A program made the position numbers and the translations under genes. Shown here in pieces: positions 1 through 13,000 of a stretch of DNA of 64,000 bases. A model generated the notes under the pieces. It saw only the letters and a program-made list of their open reading frames with translations. It ran no database searches and was not told the origin of the DNA. The DNA comes from Gordius sp. MW1 (Eukaryota > Nematomorpha > Gordioida > Gordea > Gordiidae), in contig OZ038528.1 of assembly GCA_964036665.1 (NCBI GenBank), positions 18,401,245-18,465,244 of the forward strand, read 5' to 3'. Each line of letters begins with the position of its first letter. Positions within the stretch are counted from its first letter, which is position 1.

Positions 1-2
1 AG

Positions 3-1389
3 CAGGACAAACAATTTTACAATCGTTACTCACAGCATTGGTTAACTCCCCAAGGTAGTAATTACAGAACAGGTGAGGGATTAATGATGGCTCCGGAATT
101 ACTTAATTCTACCGTTAATATATACCCAGAGGGTCATAATATGCAGCATCCCTTCTATCACCAACCACCTCAAACGGCCGCACTGTATTCACACATGGGC
201 TTTAACAACATGGGTAATCACGGCTATAACAATTATAACTCAAGTCAAATGCTAGCATTAACGGAATGTAAGTTAATCAAATGATTGCTTTAGAATATTA
301 AAAAAAATATATATGCCTCTAAAGCTTTATACGATAACAAATTCCATGTTTTATCTTTTTTAGATGACTTCCTGATAAAAACTTTAACGTCTGCATACTC
401 TCGAATACTTGTCAGCCAGCCTAAAGCACTTTCTGGGACGGGAGATAATAACGAAGATAGTTCCACTCAAAATGTGGTAACTTCATGGGAATCTTTGTCT
501 CGTGTCGAAAGATGGACTGATTGCGCCGAAAAATTAACTTCCTTGATCCAAAACATAATAGAGTTTGTTAAGCTCGTTCCGGGATTTATGATATTACCTC
601 AAGATGATCAGATTGTGCTTCTTAAGTCGAGCAATTTTGAGATGGTTTTAGTTTGGCTCTCTCTTCATTATCGCCCCAACAATTACGTTGACGATAGCCC
701 TAGATCTGACATGGCAATTCATCAATCCGAAGGGAAGGATTTAGATAAAAATGAATCTGTCAATGACTTGGGCGCGGTTGATGCTTGCAACAAAAGCTTT
801 CATCAAATTTTGTATCCATTCACGATCAATTGTGACATTGATAAAGATCCAACCTCAGTTTCTCCACCTCTTTCCTCTACCGTTTACGCTTGGGTATCTT
901 TATATACCTTAAAGTATATTGGAAATGCGGGAGAGCTTGATTTTCTGGACAAAATAATTGAAGTTCTCAGCGCTCTTTCCGATCTCAAAATGACGTTTTC
1001 TGAAATCGCGCTCTTCTCGGCTTGCATAGTTTTGGCCGCAAACGGTATACTAATTTGATTTCCTTTAACTATTTATATATGTAACTGCTTAAAACGTTAA
1101 TTCAATATTTGCATATACGAATGTTTACATTAAATTAGGTTCCACAGGTTTAAAGGAAAAAATAAAGGTTCAATCAATGAGCGAAAAGCTTTTTCGTACC
1201 CTTACCAATGAAATGAAATTTAATCATCCAAAAAATTACGAATCGATTTTAGCCGAATTGCTAATCATACTTGATAAATTGCGTTCCTTATCTCGCATTC
1301 ACGTTCAACTAGTTAGAGAATTTCGTAAGTTATCGACCGACGTAAATTTACCCGCTCTTCACAAGGAACTTTTTTCTTCGGAAACATAA
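3..1389 (+). CDS. HR3: HR3/ROR-type nuclear receptor, C-terminal part (NR1F family), 5' end outside window
   Basis: This is a ligand-regulated transcription factor of the ROR/HR3 (NR1F) group, acting in the nucleus. Three exons fit with exact phase: 3-267, 364-1044 and 1139-1389, giving the last 398 residues. Introns start GT and end TAG. The first exon codes a hinge rich in N, Y, H and Q. The second carries helices 3-5 of the ligand-binding domain: the stretch [11 protein letters not shown] followed by QDDQIVLLK is the nuclear-receptor signature and is almost the Drosophila HR3 sequence. The third ends in the AF-2 helix, LHKELF, near residues 389-394, where HR3 and ROR have LYKELFS. The zinc-finger DNA-binding domain must lie upstream of position 1; base 1-2 (ag) could be its acceptor. 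The loop after helix 5 is unusually long, with about 80 residues of acidic, low-similarity sequence (residues 192-270). The family call is strong; orthology to HR3 rather than another NR1F is inferred from the helix 3-5 match. Confidence 0.9.
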
Positions 1390-2680
1390 CAATTATAACT
1401 TATATAATACTCATCGACAAAAACGGGTTAAAACGTTTACCCCATTTTATTATATTTGATAAAGTATTAACGCTTCATATATCTTTCTAGTTTTTCTATG
1501 TATTAACTTTAATGTTGAGTGCATCTAGTTTATTTAAGTAACCAATATGCAATCATGTTCACTACACAAATTATAATTTATTGGGTTTTAACTAAATTGA
1601 TTTTAGTTCAATATCTACACTTATGCAATAACGTATTTTGTAGTAGAATTCAGGTCTTATATAAGTTAACCTAACAGGGAATATAAAAAACAACTTTTAA
1701 TTTGTTGGGTAAATATACATTGGTGCCTTTTGGGATCAACTTTTATCACACCTCGTTTTATACATTTTTAACCACATTCAACGTTCTACCTCATTTTTAT
1801 ATTTTTATTTATACACATGCCCAATGACTCAATTATTATAGATTATAATCAATCGCATATATCTTTTTCATTAAATACCCTTCGTTAATTTGCATATACA
1901 CTACAAATTAAATGTTTTTTTAATAAAATAACCTTGCGTTATTTAAGATGAATGTTAGCCCAGTGAAAACAATAATTCCTTATATATGCACACGATTTGC
2001 AAAATATTGTGCGTAATATTCAGTTATTGCCTCCATGATCATGTAAACATTATATACTTAATACCAAAATGTCCTTCTCTCAAATTTTTAAAAAAACCGC
2101 GCTTTTTGTTTAATAAAGTCATCAGTGTAAAAGTGTTATACTTTGTAATAATTTATTATATATTTTTTCAATTATAATAAATAAAGGGAGCTGAAAAGTG
2201 TCGACCTGCCTAGAAGCACATAAATCAACTTATATTAAATGCAATGCATGATCAAGTTGAGGTATTTATAATAGGTTAATCTGGTGTTTAAATGTTATTT
2301 TGGCTTTATGTTAAGAACGTTACTAAATTTTCTGTATAGAATTTTTATAAAGGTAGAAAACAGTTACTTCGGCTAAATAACTTAACCCTTGATAATTATA
2401 ATAAATTCATATGGTTACTAACCCACACCTTTAGTCAACACTCATGAATTATAGCATTTTGTCTGGCTTGGTCATTCTAAGTAAGCAATCGGTTTATCAT
2501 TAGAGATTGTTACAGAAAAATATTTAGTATTTTACAAGGTATCTCCTTAAGAGTAAAGATAATTACACACAGTGAAATTACTATTTACTCTTGCAATTAG
2601 ATACATCAGTGAGGTAGCTTCAAGGCTAATTAAGTTTCTTAAATAGGTTTATAAGTATCAAACTCAAACAGTGAGTGGCC
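1390..2680. other. 3' flank of the HR3-like gene
   Basis: AT-rich sequence with no coding signal. It probably holds the 3' UTR. Overlapping AATAAA-type polyadenylation signals lie at 2176-2185, about 790 bases after the stop codon, followed by a GT-containing stretch. The short open frame near 1986-2177 is low-complexity and hydrophobic and I do not count it as a gene. Confidence 0.4.
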
Positions 2681-2685
2681 AAGCT

Positions 2686-2711
2686 CCCCCCCCCCCCCCC
2701 CCCCCCCCCCC
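2686..2711. repeat. Poly-C homopolymer of 26 bases
   Basis: An uninterrupted run of 26 C, followed by a short GC-rich stretch containing repeated CCTGGCC and GGCCCC words. It sits just left of the RTE insertion and is one of many C or G runs in this window. Its length may be affected by assembly or polymerase slippage. Confidence 0.8.
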
Positions 2712-2803
2712 AAGAGCAAAATCCTGGCCGCTTCGGCCCCCCAAGGCAAAATTCCTGGCCCCTTTGGGCCCCAATCAATTATTTGATATATCATAATTTA
2801 ATT

Positions 2804-5800
2804 AATAATAATCTTCTTCTTTATCAGTTATTTGGTCCCACATTCGTGGGGTTTGTTTTGATAAGTTTCTTCCACCCTGACCGGGTGGTGCCATGTCTTG
2901 AGTAATCTCTTTAGTTTTCATAACTTTATCGACTTGCCCTTTCCACGTGACACGGGGTCTTCCTCTTCTTTTCTTTCCCGGTACCTCCATGTCCAGTACT
3001 TTTCGATTTACGTCATCCGTGTCCCTTTTTAGTATATGCCCATACCACCTTAGCCGATTTTCGTTAATCATGTCCGCCATAAGTTGAATACCCATTTTTA
3101 TAATAAAAAAGTCATTCGTCATATGGTCTAGCTTAGTATACCCCAAGCTCCACCGTATCATTCTCATCTCTGTGGCTTGTAATAGCTTTCCTCCGTGGTG
3201 TTTAATGCCCATGTTTCACTTCCATAGAGTAACACCGGTCGTACGATGGATTTGTAATGCTCTTCAACCATATTGGCATTTTCTTGTCGCACATTACACC
3301 GGATAAACTTCGCCATTTAAGCCATGCTTTTTGGATCCAGGCATTGACTTCTGTTGTGCAACCTCCCTCTTGATGTAGCATCAAGCCGAGGTATGTAAAT
3401 CTGTCTACTTTTGGGTACTTTAGATGGTCATCCAGCGATGAGGTGCTTGTACCGTTCATTTCCATGTATACCATTTTTCGATCGTTGACCTTTAAACCAT
3501 ATCCAGCTAAGCCCTTTGACCACTTTTCGGCTTCTTCGAATACTTTCTCCCTGGTTTCCTCGCATAGTACTATATCATCGGCATAGAGCATACACCATGG
3601 CGGTGGCTTTTGAATGTCCCTCGTTATCGTGTCTATAATTATATTAAATAAAAAGGGACTTAAAGCAGATCCTTGATGTAATCTAATTTTACCCCGAAAA
3701 GATTTAGAATCTCCAACTGTCGTCCTAACGCAAGAGTTTGAGGCTTCCTAAATATTTTTCATAAGCCTTAAATATGCCTCAGGGATATTTTTTCTCAGGC
3801 ACCATCATATTAAATCGCGGGGGATCGTGTCACAAGCTTTTTCCAAGTCGATAAAGACCATATGTAGGTCTTTCCTCTTTTCACCATACTTATCCATCAT
3901 TTGTCTTAGTGCGAAGATTGGGTCGATTGTGGATTTGCCGGCCACAAATCCGAATTGATTAGCCAATATTTCCACCTCGTTTTTCAGCCTTGTTACTAAG
4001 ATCCTTTCCCTAAGCTTCAAGGAGGGGCAAGTTAGCTTGATACCTCTGTAATTGCCACAGTCTTAAGGGTATCCTTTGCCTCTAAATAAGAATATAATCG
4101 TGCTTGCTCTCGTTTGATTAGGAATTCGATCTTCTACCAATATCTTGTTAAGGAGGTTCATCATGGTGGTGACTCCTTCTTCACTACATCCGAGCAATGC
4201 TTCCATAGGTATTCCATCTGGGCCATTTGCGTTTCCTTTTTGCATCTTGTTCATCTGTGTCCTAACTTCTTCCTCTTGAAAGAGTTCGACCATTATATTT
4301 GGCTCAATTTTGGGAAGAGAATCCATGTCATTCGCAATATTCATAAGTTTCTTAAAATATTCTTTCCACCTTTCCAGCACTTCTTTTGGCTTGAATAAGG
4401 TTTGACCCTTCTCGTTTTTGACTATTTTAAGAACCCCGACATCGCGACTTTTCTTCTCCCTTATCTTGGCCACTTTGTACATAAGCCTATCGCCCCCTTT
4501 ATGATCCAGTTTGTTTGCCATCTTGATGTAGGCGGCATTCTTCGCTATGCAACGGCCTTTTTTGCGGCCCTCTTTGCGTCCCTATATTCTTGATAATCCT
4601 CCGACTTTTTGATTTATGCCACCGTCTAAATAGATTATTCTTTGTTTCGATGAAATCCCTAACCGATTGATCCCACCACCATAGTTCCCTATTCATAGCT
4701 TTGCCTCCTTTGGTCTGTCCTAGAACACGAATCGCTGTTTCCTTAATGTCCTTAGATAACGTCTCCCAATCGTCGTCGACGTCCCTTTGACTTCCTTGCA
4801 CCCCAGAGTGCGGAGGCTTTTTGATGGTATTCTTCGTTCGTCGACCTTTCCTTTAGCCTTTCGTATCGAATTCGAGGTTCATATACTTTCTTTTTCGGGA
4901 AATACTCTTCTGTCAAGATCCATAACAAGGGGACGATGTTGCCTGGCAATTTCTTCTCCCGGTATTACTTTGCAATCCTTGATACTCCATAAGTCCTTTC
5001 GCCATATAAGCAAATAGTCAATTTGACTGAAATGCTTCCCACTTCTATAGGTCACAATATGATCTTCGCGTTTTTGAAAATAGGTGTTAACGATCGCCAT
5101 GTCATATGCTTGGGATACTTGGAGAAGTATTTCCCTTCTTTGTTCTTCAGACCATGCCCATAGCCTCCATGATTGCGTTCATACCCGAGGCGATCTTTCC
5201 CTACGTGAGCGTTGAAATCTGCCCCAATAATTAGCCTTTCTTCCTGTCCTATTTTTTGTATTTCCTTTTCCAATGAATCGAAGAATATGTCTTTCTCTGA
5301 TTCCAAACACCCAATTTGGGGAGCATACGCGCACATAACGGTTAGGAGGCCCCCTTGATCTGCAATCTTTACCCATATTAGCCTGTCGGAACAACGCTTG
5401 ACTTCCACCAACTTGCCCTTGAACGATTCGCTTAGAACGATACCGACCCCGTTTCTACGATTTGGTGACCCACTTGTATCCTTCTCCTAATTCCCGAGCT
5501 TTCGTTCCGTTCCACCTAGTCTCTTGTAGGCAGGCGATGTGTACCTATCTTCTTTTTAGCATTTGTGCGACCTCGATGCTCTTCCCCGTCAACGTTCCTA
5601 CATTCCAGCACGTTAATCGCATTCTTTCAACAACTAATTACCTTAACCGCCTTCGTTGTGAGTTGGGCAGTAACCCTAGTGTATTTTTCACATTGCACGG
5701 ACAGGGTATGCGGTGCGCGTCGTTTGTGGAGAACGCCCTAGCCTTTTCTTGTAAAATCTTGTTTAAAACTATCATAATTTTGGAGTAGGTTTTTTATAGC

Positions 5801-5866
5801 CGGTTTCCGACCTGACGCCAACCCTCCACTTTTTGCACACGGACTTAGGACCGTCGTAGGTAGTGT
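2804..5866 (-). mobile_element. RTE-type non-LTR retrotransposon (LINE), near full length, inactivated
   Basis: On the minus strand this 3.06-kb element codes an AP-type endonuclease (about 5640-4880), a linker with a WWW motif (about 4800-4500) and a reverse transcriptase (about 4520-2810). The endonuclease shows AYAPQIGC, GADFNAHVGK, SQIDYLL and RPLVMD; the RT shows FIDLEKACD (motif A) and YADDIVL (motif C). The RT C-terminus has WLKWRSLSGVMCDKK and RLRWYGHI, typical of the RTE/BovB group. Frameshifts and stops (around 5560, 5180, 4060, 3800, 3600 and 3205) break the single long frame that such elements have, so it is dead. A perfect 13-bp direct repeat flanks it at 2791-2803 and 5867-5879, which I read as the target-site duplication. 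The 3' end is a short ATT repeat, as RTE elements often have, rather than poly-A. The length fits the usual 3.2-kb RTE. Confidence 0.9.
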
Positions 5867-5879
5867 TCATAATTTAATT

Positions 5880-8111
5880 GCTAATAATTATTTATATTAG
5901 TTTTCAAGAAAGTTAATCTTTAGTAAATTTCCTGTTATTTGTTAACAAGCAATGAAAAAAGGAGGGCAATTGATTAACTTATTTGTAAAAGCTTCAAACA
6001 ACAATTTGAAGAAAATGTATGGTATATTGTTTGGGATTGGGGCAATACTGAATAATTATAGACAGTCGCTATGTAGTTTAACCAATAGTGACATTTTACA
6101 AAAATTAACATTTTTCTTGTCAATATACCCGATATATTTTGGACTTTAATGTATTTGTACAAAATCACTATGCGGCAAATAATTTTAACCTTAATATAAT
6201 CTTTTTATTACATAGTTTCGCTTATAAATTTATAATTTTTACTACATTAGCAATAAAATTGAAATTAAATTTTTATCGTTTACTCATTTATTCATCATTA
6301 TCTCAACGCGCATCTTAAATTACAAAGTATTAATTAGAGTCTATTATAGACGTATCCACCCCAATCATACCTTTTGAAAATTTATAAACTTTATAGCAGG
6401 CTATTTTAATATTTTGATGTAATTGTTTATATGTAGGTATTAGTAATATCTATAATATATATATTGTTTATCCTAACGCAAAATAAATGTTTTTGTAGGG
6501 TCCTGGGCAGAGACCAGATTGCCCGGCCCGTCCGCTGCCCGGCCCGACCTGTCCTAAATTTTTATTTTCGGGCGAGCCCGGGCGGGTAAGATGATAGGAT
6601 TCGGGCAATTGGGGTTTGAATTTTTTTTATATAATGTATTTTAGTTACTTTTTCATTTGATTGTATATGAAAATGCTAAAAGAGTTAACTAACTTGATTT
6701 CGCCATCCGTCCCCAAATTATTTCTATAAGTTTTGCCCGAAGCACACTATTTTCATCAAGTCCCTATCCCTAGCTACGTCCATGGAAAGGATTGAAATAT
6801 TTATATTTATGTAGCCCTTTCAATGTTCGTAATTGTGTCGTCTCTACATATTACAAAAGCGTCATGCCTAAATTGACACAATGCATGCAAGTGTTAAATT
6901 TCATTCTAATATCATTTATTTAACAAATTTTATTTGGTTTAACAAAGCTTCTCCAATACTCATTGCTATCGCTAAGCATAATAAATTTCTATACATTTCT
7001 TTTTTATCTTTAAACTAATTTTTTTTTCATAAATTACATTTAAATTCTATTGATAAATTATTGTTTTTTTATAAAAAAAGTAAATATTAACAGAAGACAG
7101 ATTGACTAATTGAACTAATATTCATTAAGAAGTTTTTATAGGGTAGGGGCTTAAACGAGACCCAAAAGGGGAGTATAATTTTGTTTATTGTAAGATTATT
7201 TATAAAATATGTTTACTTTAAACTTAATTAAAAATTGCTGCATAAATATTTTCATGGACATCGGCTGCATTTAATTAGTATTTTATTTTGCTGTTATATG
7301 ATTTGTAAACGTTCTAACATGTTTGTTTTGTACCTAAATGCATTAGCAATTAATATATTAAAATATTGTGATCTAGAGCGGTTTTGCCAATGATAACAAT
7401 ATTTTATAGAAACTCTGGCCAAATATTTTAGAAGTACCAAATACTACTCTTTTTTGACCTATTAGGATTAAAATTAAAGATAAAAAAATTCATTTCTTAA
7501 AATCATTCGACTTTTAAATAATATAGGAAATTTGATTTTGTCCGGGATAATATAATATTGCTATATTTGTTTTATTCAATATGCCATTAATTAAATGCTT
7601 ATTTTTTAATAGTGGTTGAAAGAATTTGAGATCGCAAAATTTCGGGCCTAACAGGCAAATTTAATATTTCTGACCGGGCATTTCGGCAGCTCTAATGTTT
7701 CGGGCGGGCTTGGGCGGACACCTAGAAGGTTCGGGCCGGCTCGGGCGGGCAATGAGGTTAAGAAATTGAATCGGGCCGGGTTTGGCATAAATTTCCAAAC
7801 AAATCTGACCTCTGGTTATGGGCTGGGAATTTGTAAAGATTTAGCGGGTCGGGACTATCATTTATTATTTTGATAAGCCTCGATCCGACCCAGTGTTTAT
7901 ATCTTTGTAACGGGCGGGCTGATTGACCTAAAGAGGCCATTGCAAATTTATAATATCACAGGCTCGTGTGTAGGTTGAAGGTGAACGAAAAGATATAAGA
8001 TTTGTTATAATATTGATTTAGCTTGATAAACAAATAGTTCAAGTGAAATATGAAAAATAAATTGCACAAAGTTTGATAAATAGCTAAGGAATATTTTTTT
8101 AACGCCATTGA
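5880..8111. repeat. AT-rich flank with GC-rich hAT-type repeat relics
   Basis: No gene is visible. Two blocks of repeated GCCCGGCCCG and GGGCGGGC words, at about 6496-6605 and 7645-7960, stand out from the AT-rich background. They have the look of subterminal repeats of hAT-type DNA transposons seen elsewhere in this window. The left block starts TAGGGTCCTGGGCAGAGACC; the right block, read on the other strand, contains TAGGTGTCCGCCC. I could not find a matching target-site duplication, so I do not claim an intact element. The 5880-6490 part shows nothing recognisable. Confidence 0.5.
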
Positions 8112-8119
8112 CCCCTCCC

Positions 8120-9195
8120 TAGAGCCCTACAAAATCGCTTTTTTCAACCCGGCATTTAAATTTTTTCAACCCCGACCCGACCCGAACGTGTTTTAAATTT
8201 TTAAAACCACCTGACCCTAAAGCTTTAAAAATTTTTCAACCCAAACCTGGCCTGAACCGAAAGCGTTCTAAACCGAGCCCGACCCGAATGTAAAAAAAAG
8301 TTATTATTGTAAAATTGATATTAATGGTTTTAAATGGCAACAAAATATTATCCCCAAAAAAAGACAAAATATTTTCTGTCTATCATTTTCGGGTCACATG
8401 CTAAAATTGATAGGAATATATATAAAGTCAAATTAGTTTTTAATTAAAATTGCCTATAGATGGCCCTAATTAGAATAAACATTCAAATTATTGGCGGCAT
8501 TTAAATGGGATTATTATTATCTTCTTCACAATATTAACAAACCCGCAATTTTTTAATAAATTTCATATATAAAATGCAATATTCTAATTAAAATGAGTCT
8601 ATCTGTATTGTCAAGCAACTTGAAATTTAAGGCTTATAATGGTTGTGGCAGTATTGTGCGAAAATAAAAGGAGAAAATTTGATCCTTTTTTAAAAACTCT
8701 AATTTTTTAAATCATGTTTGTAAAATGATGTTTTATATAATTTTAATCATTCCTTTAATAAATAATCTTGATAATTTTATTTTATTCTAGTGTATAGATT
8801 AGGCGGTAAAACAAGTTGAGACATTAATTTTTAAAAAGAAAAATGGGTGTTCAAAAATTTAGAAGTTTTGTGATATCTATTTTATGTTTATCATGATTTA
8901 TAGCATCCATCAAGACATTCTACCTTTTTGAGTTCAAAATTGCGCAAATTGAGATATAACTATAAAAAATTAATTTAAATGAATGTATGAGATGAATTAA
9001 TCACACATTTCGATATTAATTATAAAATAATATATATATTGGCATTAATTTAAAAGATATGTCTGTTATGCCATATAAAATTCGTAAGATTCAACCAGAC
9101 CCGAGTTTAAAATCATTCAACCCGAACTCGACCCAAAAGTTTTTTAACATTTTCAACCACAGGTCAGGTCGGGTTTCGGGTCACCTAGGGCTTTA
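8120..9195. mobile_element. Non-autonomous hAT-type DNA element, about 1.08 kb
   Basis: The ends are inverted repeats: TAGAGCCCTAC on the left, and on the right, read in reverse, TAAAGCCCTAG. Both are followed inward by CCCGACCCGAC-type repeats and TTTTCAACC words. Flanking 8-mers CCCCTCCC (8112-8119) and CTCCTTCC (9196-9203) match at 6 of 8, with both differences C/T, consistent with an aged 8-bp duplication. TAGAGCC and TAAAGCC ends with 8-bp duplications are typical of the hAT superfamily. The interior is AT-rich with no transposase frame. The flank just right of it (to about 9260) ends in GCTAGCTCTGCCACTG, the look of another hAT end, so this copy may sit inside an older element. Confidence 0.75.
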
Positions 9196-10000
9196 CTCCT
9201 TCCTGGTGTAAAATTTAGGTTTGGACCCCTAAGCTAAAAATGCTAGCTCTGCCACTGAACCCAAAAGCTACAAAAAAGGGTCATAAAATTTAGATTTAAA
9301 GTGTGATTACTGTTGGGGGTTGAAAGATTGTCAGATTACGTTTGTGTAATATTTGGATTAATGTATTATTCTGTACTTTGTTATTCCTCGCAAAGTGATA
9401 TTAGTTTCGTAGTTCCATGGTTCTATTTCCTAATAATCTATTTTTTGTAATAAAGGGTTGTTTGGGATGGTTATCCTTTGTTTTTGAATTCATTCCTTCT
9501 TCACATTCCTTCCAACAATTACAGTAAGAATAAAAACTCGAATTGTAATTTATTTTGAGAGAAAACAAATGTATGTTATTAATGGGAGGCTTTCATGTGA
9601 TACCCCGTAAACGATTATAATTTGTGCAGAAAGTAGAATAATACAATAAATAAAATTTGTATTTTTCAAGCGATGATTATAAATTTAAATTTTTAAACGT
9701 TGTACCTTTTATATAAAGTTTTATTAGTGCTCATTGGAAAATGGCTTCAACATTTTATTCCATTTTTTACGTTTCAGGCGTCACTACTTGACTAAATGTG
9801 TATAAATTTATATACACTTAATTTATACCAGCGCCTAAATTAAGTACTTACTCTAATACGTGCACAAGGATTAGCCTAACTAATACTACGCGTTATCTTC
9901 AATAACGCCTAAAATGAGCGTGTTAAGTCGAGTTTCAAACTTAAAATTGTGTTAAATTTCCAACATCCATATCAACATATGATTATTAAAAATTTGGCCT

Positions 10001-13000
10001 ATGAGTGACAAAGATCGACTTATTGCTGATTTTCAAGTTATATTGTACAATATTACAATTTACAAAAATATTTAGGCTTGTACTGGCATAGAAGATTTTG
10101 CTGTGGCGCTTAAGTTTTTGGAAGAGAGCGGATGGGATTTAATAGTTAATATTTATATTATAAATATTTGAGCTGAATTTTTAGAATGCTGTGAATAATG
10201 CTATGACAGTTCCTTCAGGCTTTGAAGTCATTGAAGGCTCAAACAACCCACAAAACAATAACCCTCATTCTAGTCTTGTAAGTTAAAAAATTATAAGAGG
10301 TGCTTTCTATAAATTTGTTTTATTCTATGTTATTATTTTTTTGCTTTGGAGTCCCCTATCTTGTAAAATAACATAATTATTATCCAAGACTTAAAATTAT
10401 AAAATTTCTTTTTGGAGTGTTTACCATTTTATAATTTACTTATTCCTTTAGTTGCTCTTGATTTTTATATCAACCTAAGTATTGGAAATTAAATACATAA
10501 AAATGTAAACCATTTTTGTTGATTAATCAATAGAATAGATGATTATTATAGTCCTCTCATAAATCTTTAAAAGGGCAATAGAAAAGGTGTCATAATGTCT
10601 TAATACACCCTCCCCCCCCCCCCAAAAAAAAAAACTAAGTGATTGACATACTTGAACCTTGTCAAATATATTATCTCCTTTCCCCCTTCAGCCTAAAAAT
10701 TACTAAGAAAATTGCATTGTAGTTTTTAAGTTTTTTTTCTCACAAAACAAGCAATGTTCATTTGCCAGTATATAAGGAACATTGCTAACCATAGGTTATT
10801 GTAAACATTATGTATATTAAATGAATATCATTAACTATAAACATAATGTTTATTTGCCAGTATAATAAGGAACATTGCTAACCATAGGTTATTGTAAACA
10901 TTATATATATTAAATGAATATCATTAACTATAAACATTAGCTGTATATGGCATTAATGTTTAAGATAAATTCAAATTAATGTTATAATTATTCAATTCAA
11001 TGAAGTTTACACCAGTTACTACATGCTTTATACCAAAAGCATTTTATAGATATTGTTTGATTTTATAATTATAGAATAATGTTCTGCTATCAACAATCAT
11101 GCATAATTTGTTAGTTTGTTCACAATTTTTATGTTTATAATATTAATTTTAATAATTATTTAAATATACAATTATCTAGGAAGATGTCTCATTCCAAACC
11201 TTCCCACCAGTTGCCCCAACATCTAGTCATAGATTATATAGCCAAGAAAATTATTCTAGTTTAACCGGACCTAAAACTCTTAAGTTTACAATAAAAAACA
11301 GTGACACTTCAGCAACTATTTACATTCTTGAATCTCAGACAGTTGGTAACATAACTAATATCTTAAACGTTTATCACAAATATATGTGTATGTATGTACC
11401 CTGTAAGGTAACCTAAAAGAACTTATAGAAAAGGAGTTTAAAGTTCCATTCAACGATATCTACCTAACTGGATGGTACAACGATGTAAAAGTTTTCAATT
11501 ATGTGAGTCACACATTAGTTTTTAAAAATTTCATTTCATCATATTTTTGGCATGAGACAGGCCACATGATTTAATAAATTTCTATTAAGAATTTAGCTAA
11601 TGCATATATCTTTTTATTGGCTATTCTCTTATCATAAGGCCATTTCAAATTCATCCCCCATAGACTTTTTATTTGTAATATTTAGCTACTCCCTGTGGTT
11701 CTATAAAACCTTGCTTAAGTATTAATTGTTTTTATTATAGTTGCTTTTTATCTATTTATCAAAAAATATATCCAATGCTTGCCTATCTAAATTTTGGGCT
11801 ATACTTACTCTTGTAAGTGTTCTTAAGGAGGTAGGGTAAATTTAATAGGCACGGAATTTTAATTAGGTTGGCACAAAAGTTTAATATCAAATTTAGGAGG
11901 GCAAAATAATGATTTATTTTTTACTTTACATTAAGAACAAAGGAGTCTTTAATTTTGATTAAAAAGGGGGGCAGATGCCCCTCCCTTACTCTTCTAAGCT
12001 AGACCCATGGCAAATTTAGTAGAGAGGTCAATTAAAAAACGTCAATTTTGTTTTTTTTTGCAGACATAATCCCCAACCTGATAATCTAAAATTTGAGTTA
12101 GTATAGGATAGAACGCGAGTGCGATTTAAAATTCATTACTTTGTATGAATTCAACTTGATTAACGGAAAATTATATTGAGCACAATACACACTTAATTAG
12201 GGCTAATGAAATATACGGCTATACGAATTCTTAATTAAACTATCAGCATCTTTGTTATTATCAATTTTTGAGGGCTTTCAAGTTTAGGGTTATAAAAAAA
12301 TTAAGCTAATTATTATGGCCAAGAGAAAAGTAAATAAAGCTTGGAATGCTGCCCCTCAAAACCTAATTTTATAGATGTAAAATTTAGAGAGTCTCATTTA
12401 TAGCCCTGCTGAGTTGGGCTCGGACGTAAGTAACCAACCAGGCCCCGGGCACGAGGCTTGAGTCGGTTTAAAGTATATCCTAACCATCTACACCTAAAAA
12501 CATTTTTTTAGCACTAGCCTGACTCTATAAAAGATATACTACGTTCGAACAATGTATTATTTGCTATACAATTTATGGACTCGCTTTTGGTTGTCCGTCC
12601 TGTCTTGTCGTGTCCTGTATATATAGTTTTCTAAACTCCAGGTTCACCGAGCGATAATTATTTATAACTTTTAAAATTTTACTCTTTGCTAAATGTTTAT
12701 GAATATAATATATAGCAACTATCAAAGATCTAAAAAACGGGATACAAAGTAAAAAAAAAGAAGTTTTTATATTTATAAACGTTAAAAACAAATTCTACGT
12801 TATAAGTTTGACGATTACCATAAATATATATTTAGCTAACATATTGTAGCAAAATAGGATTTTTTAATTATCGCACTTGTCTTTGTTTTAAGTTACCTAG
12901 CTAAGACTCAAATAAGATTTCGGGTTGGGCTCAAGTCGGGTTAAAATTGATAACAAATCAGCCTCGGGTCGGGTCCGGGCCGTTAAAAAAATAGGCTCTA

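Noticed and set aside
6496-7960. Single hAT element bounded by the two GC-rich blocks
   Set aside because: The ends are not convincingly inverted and the flanking 8-mers do not match, so it is listed only as repeat relics.
10753-10937. Possible CRISPR-like or regulatory repeat
   Set aside because: It is only a single tandem duplication of a 92/93-bp unit in an intron of an animal gene.
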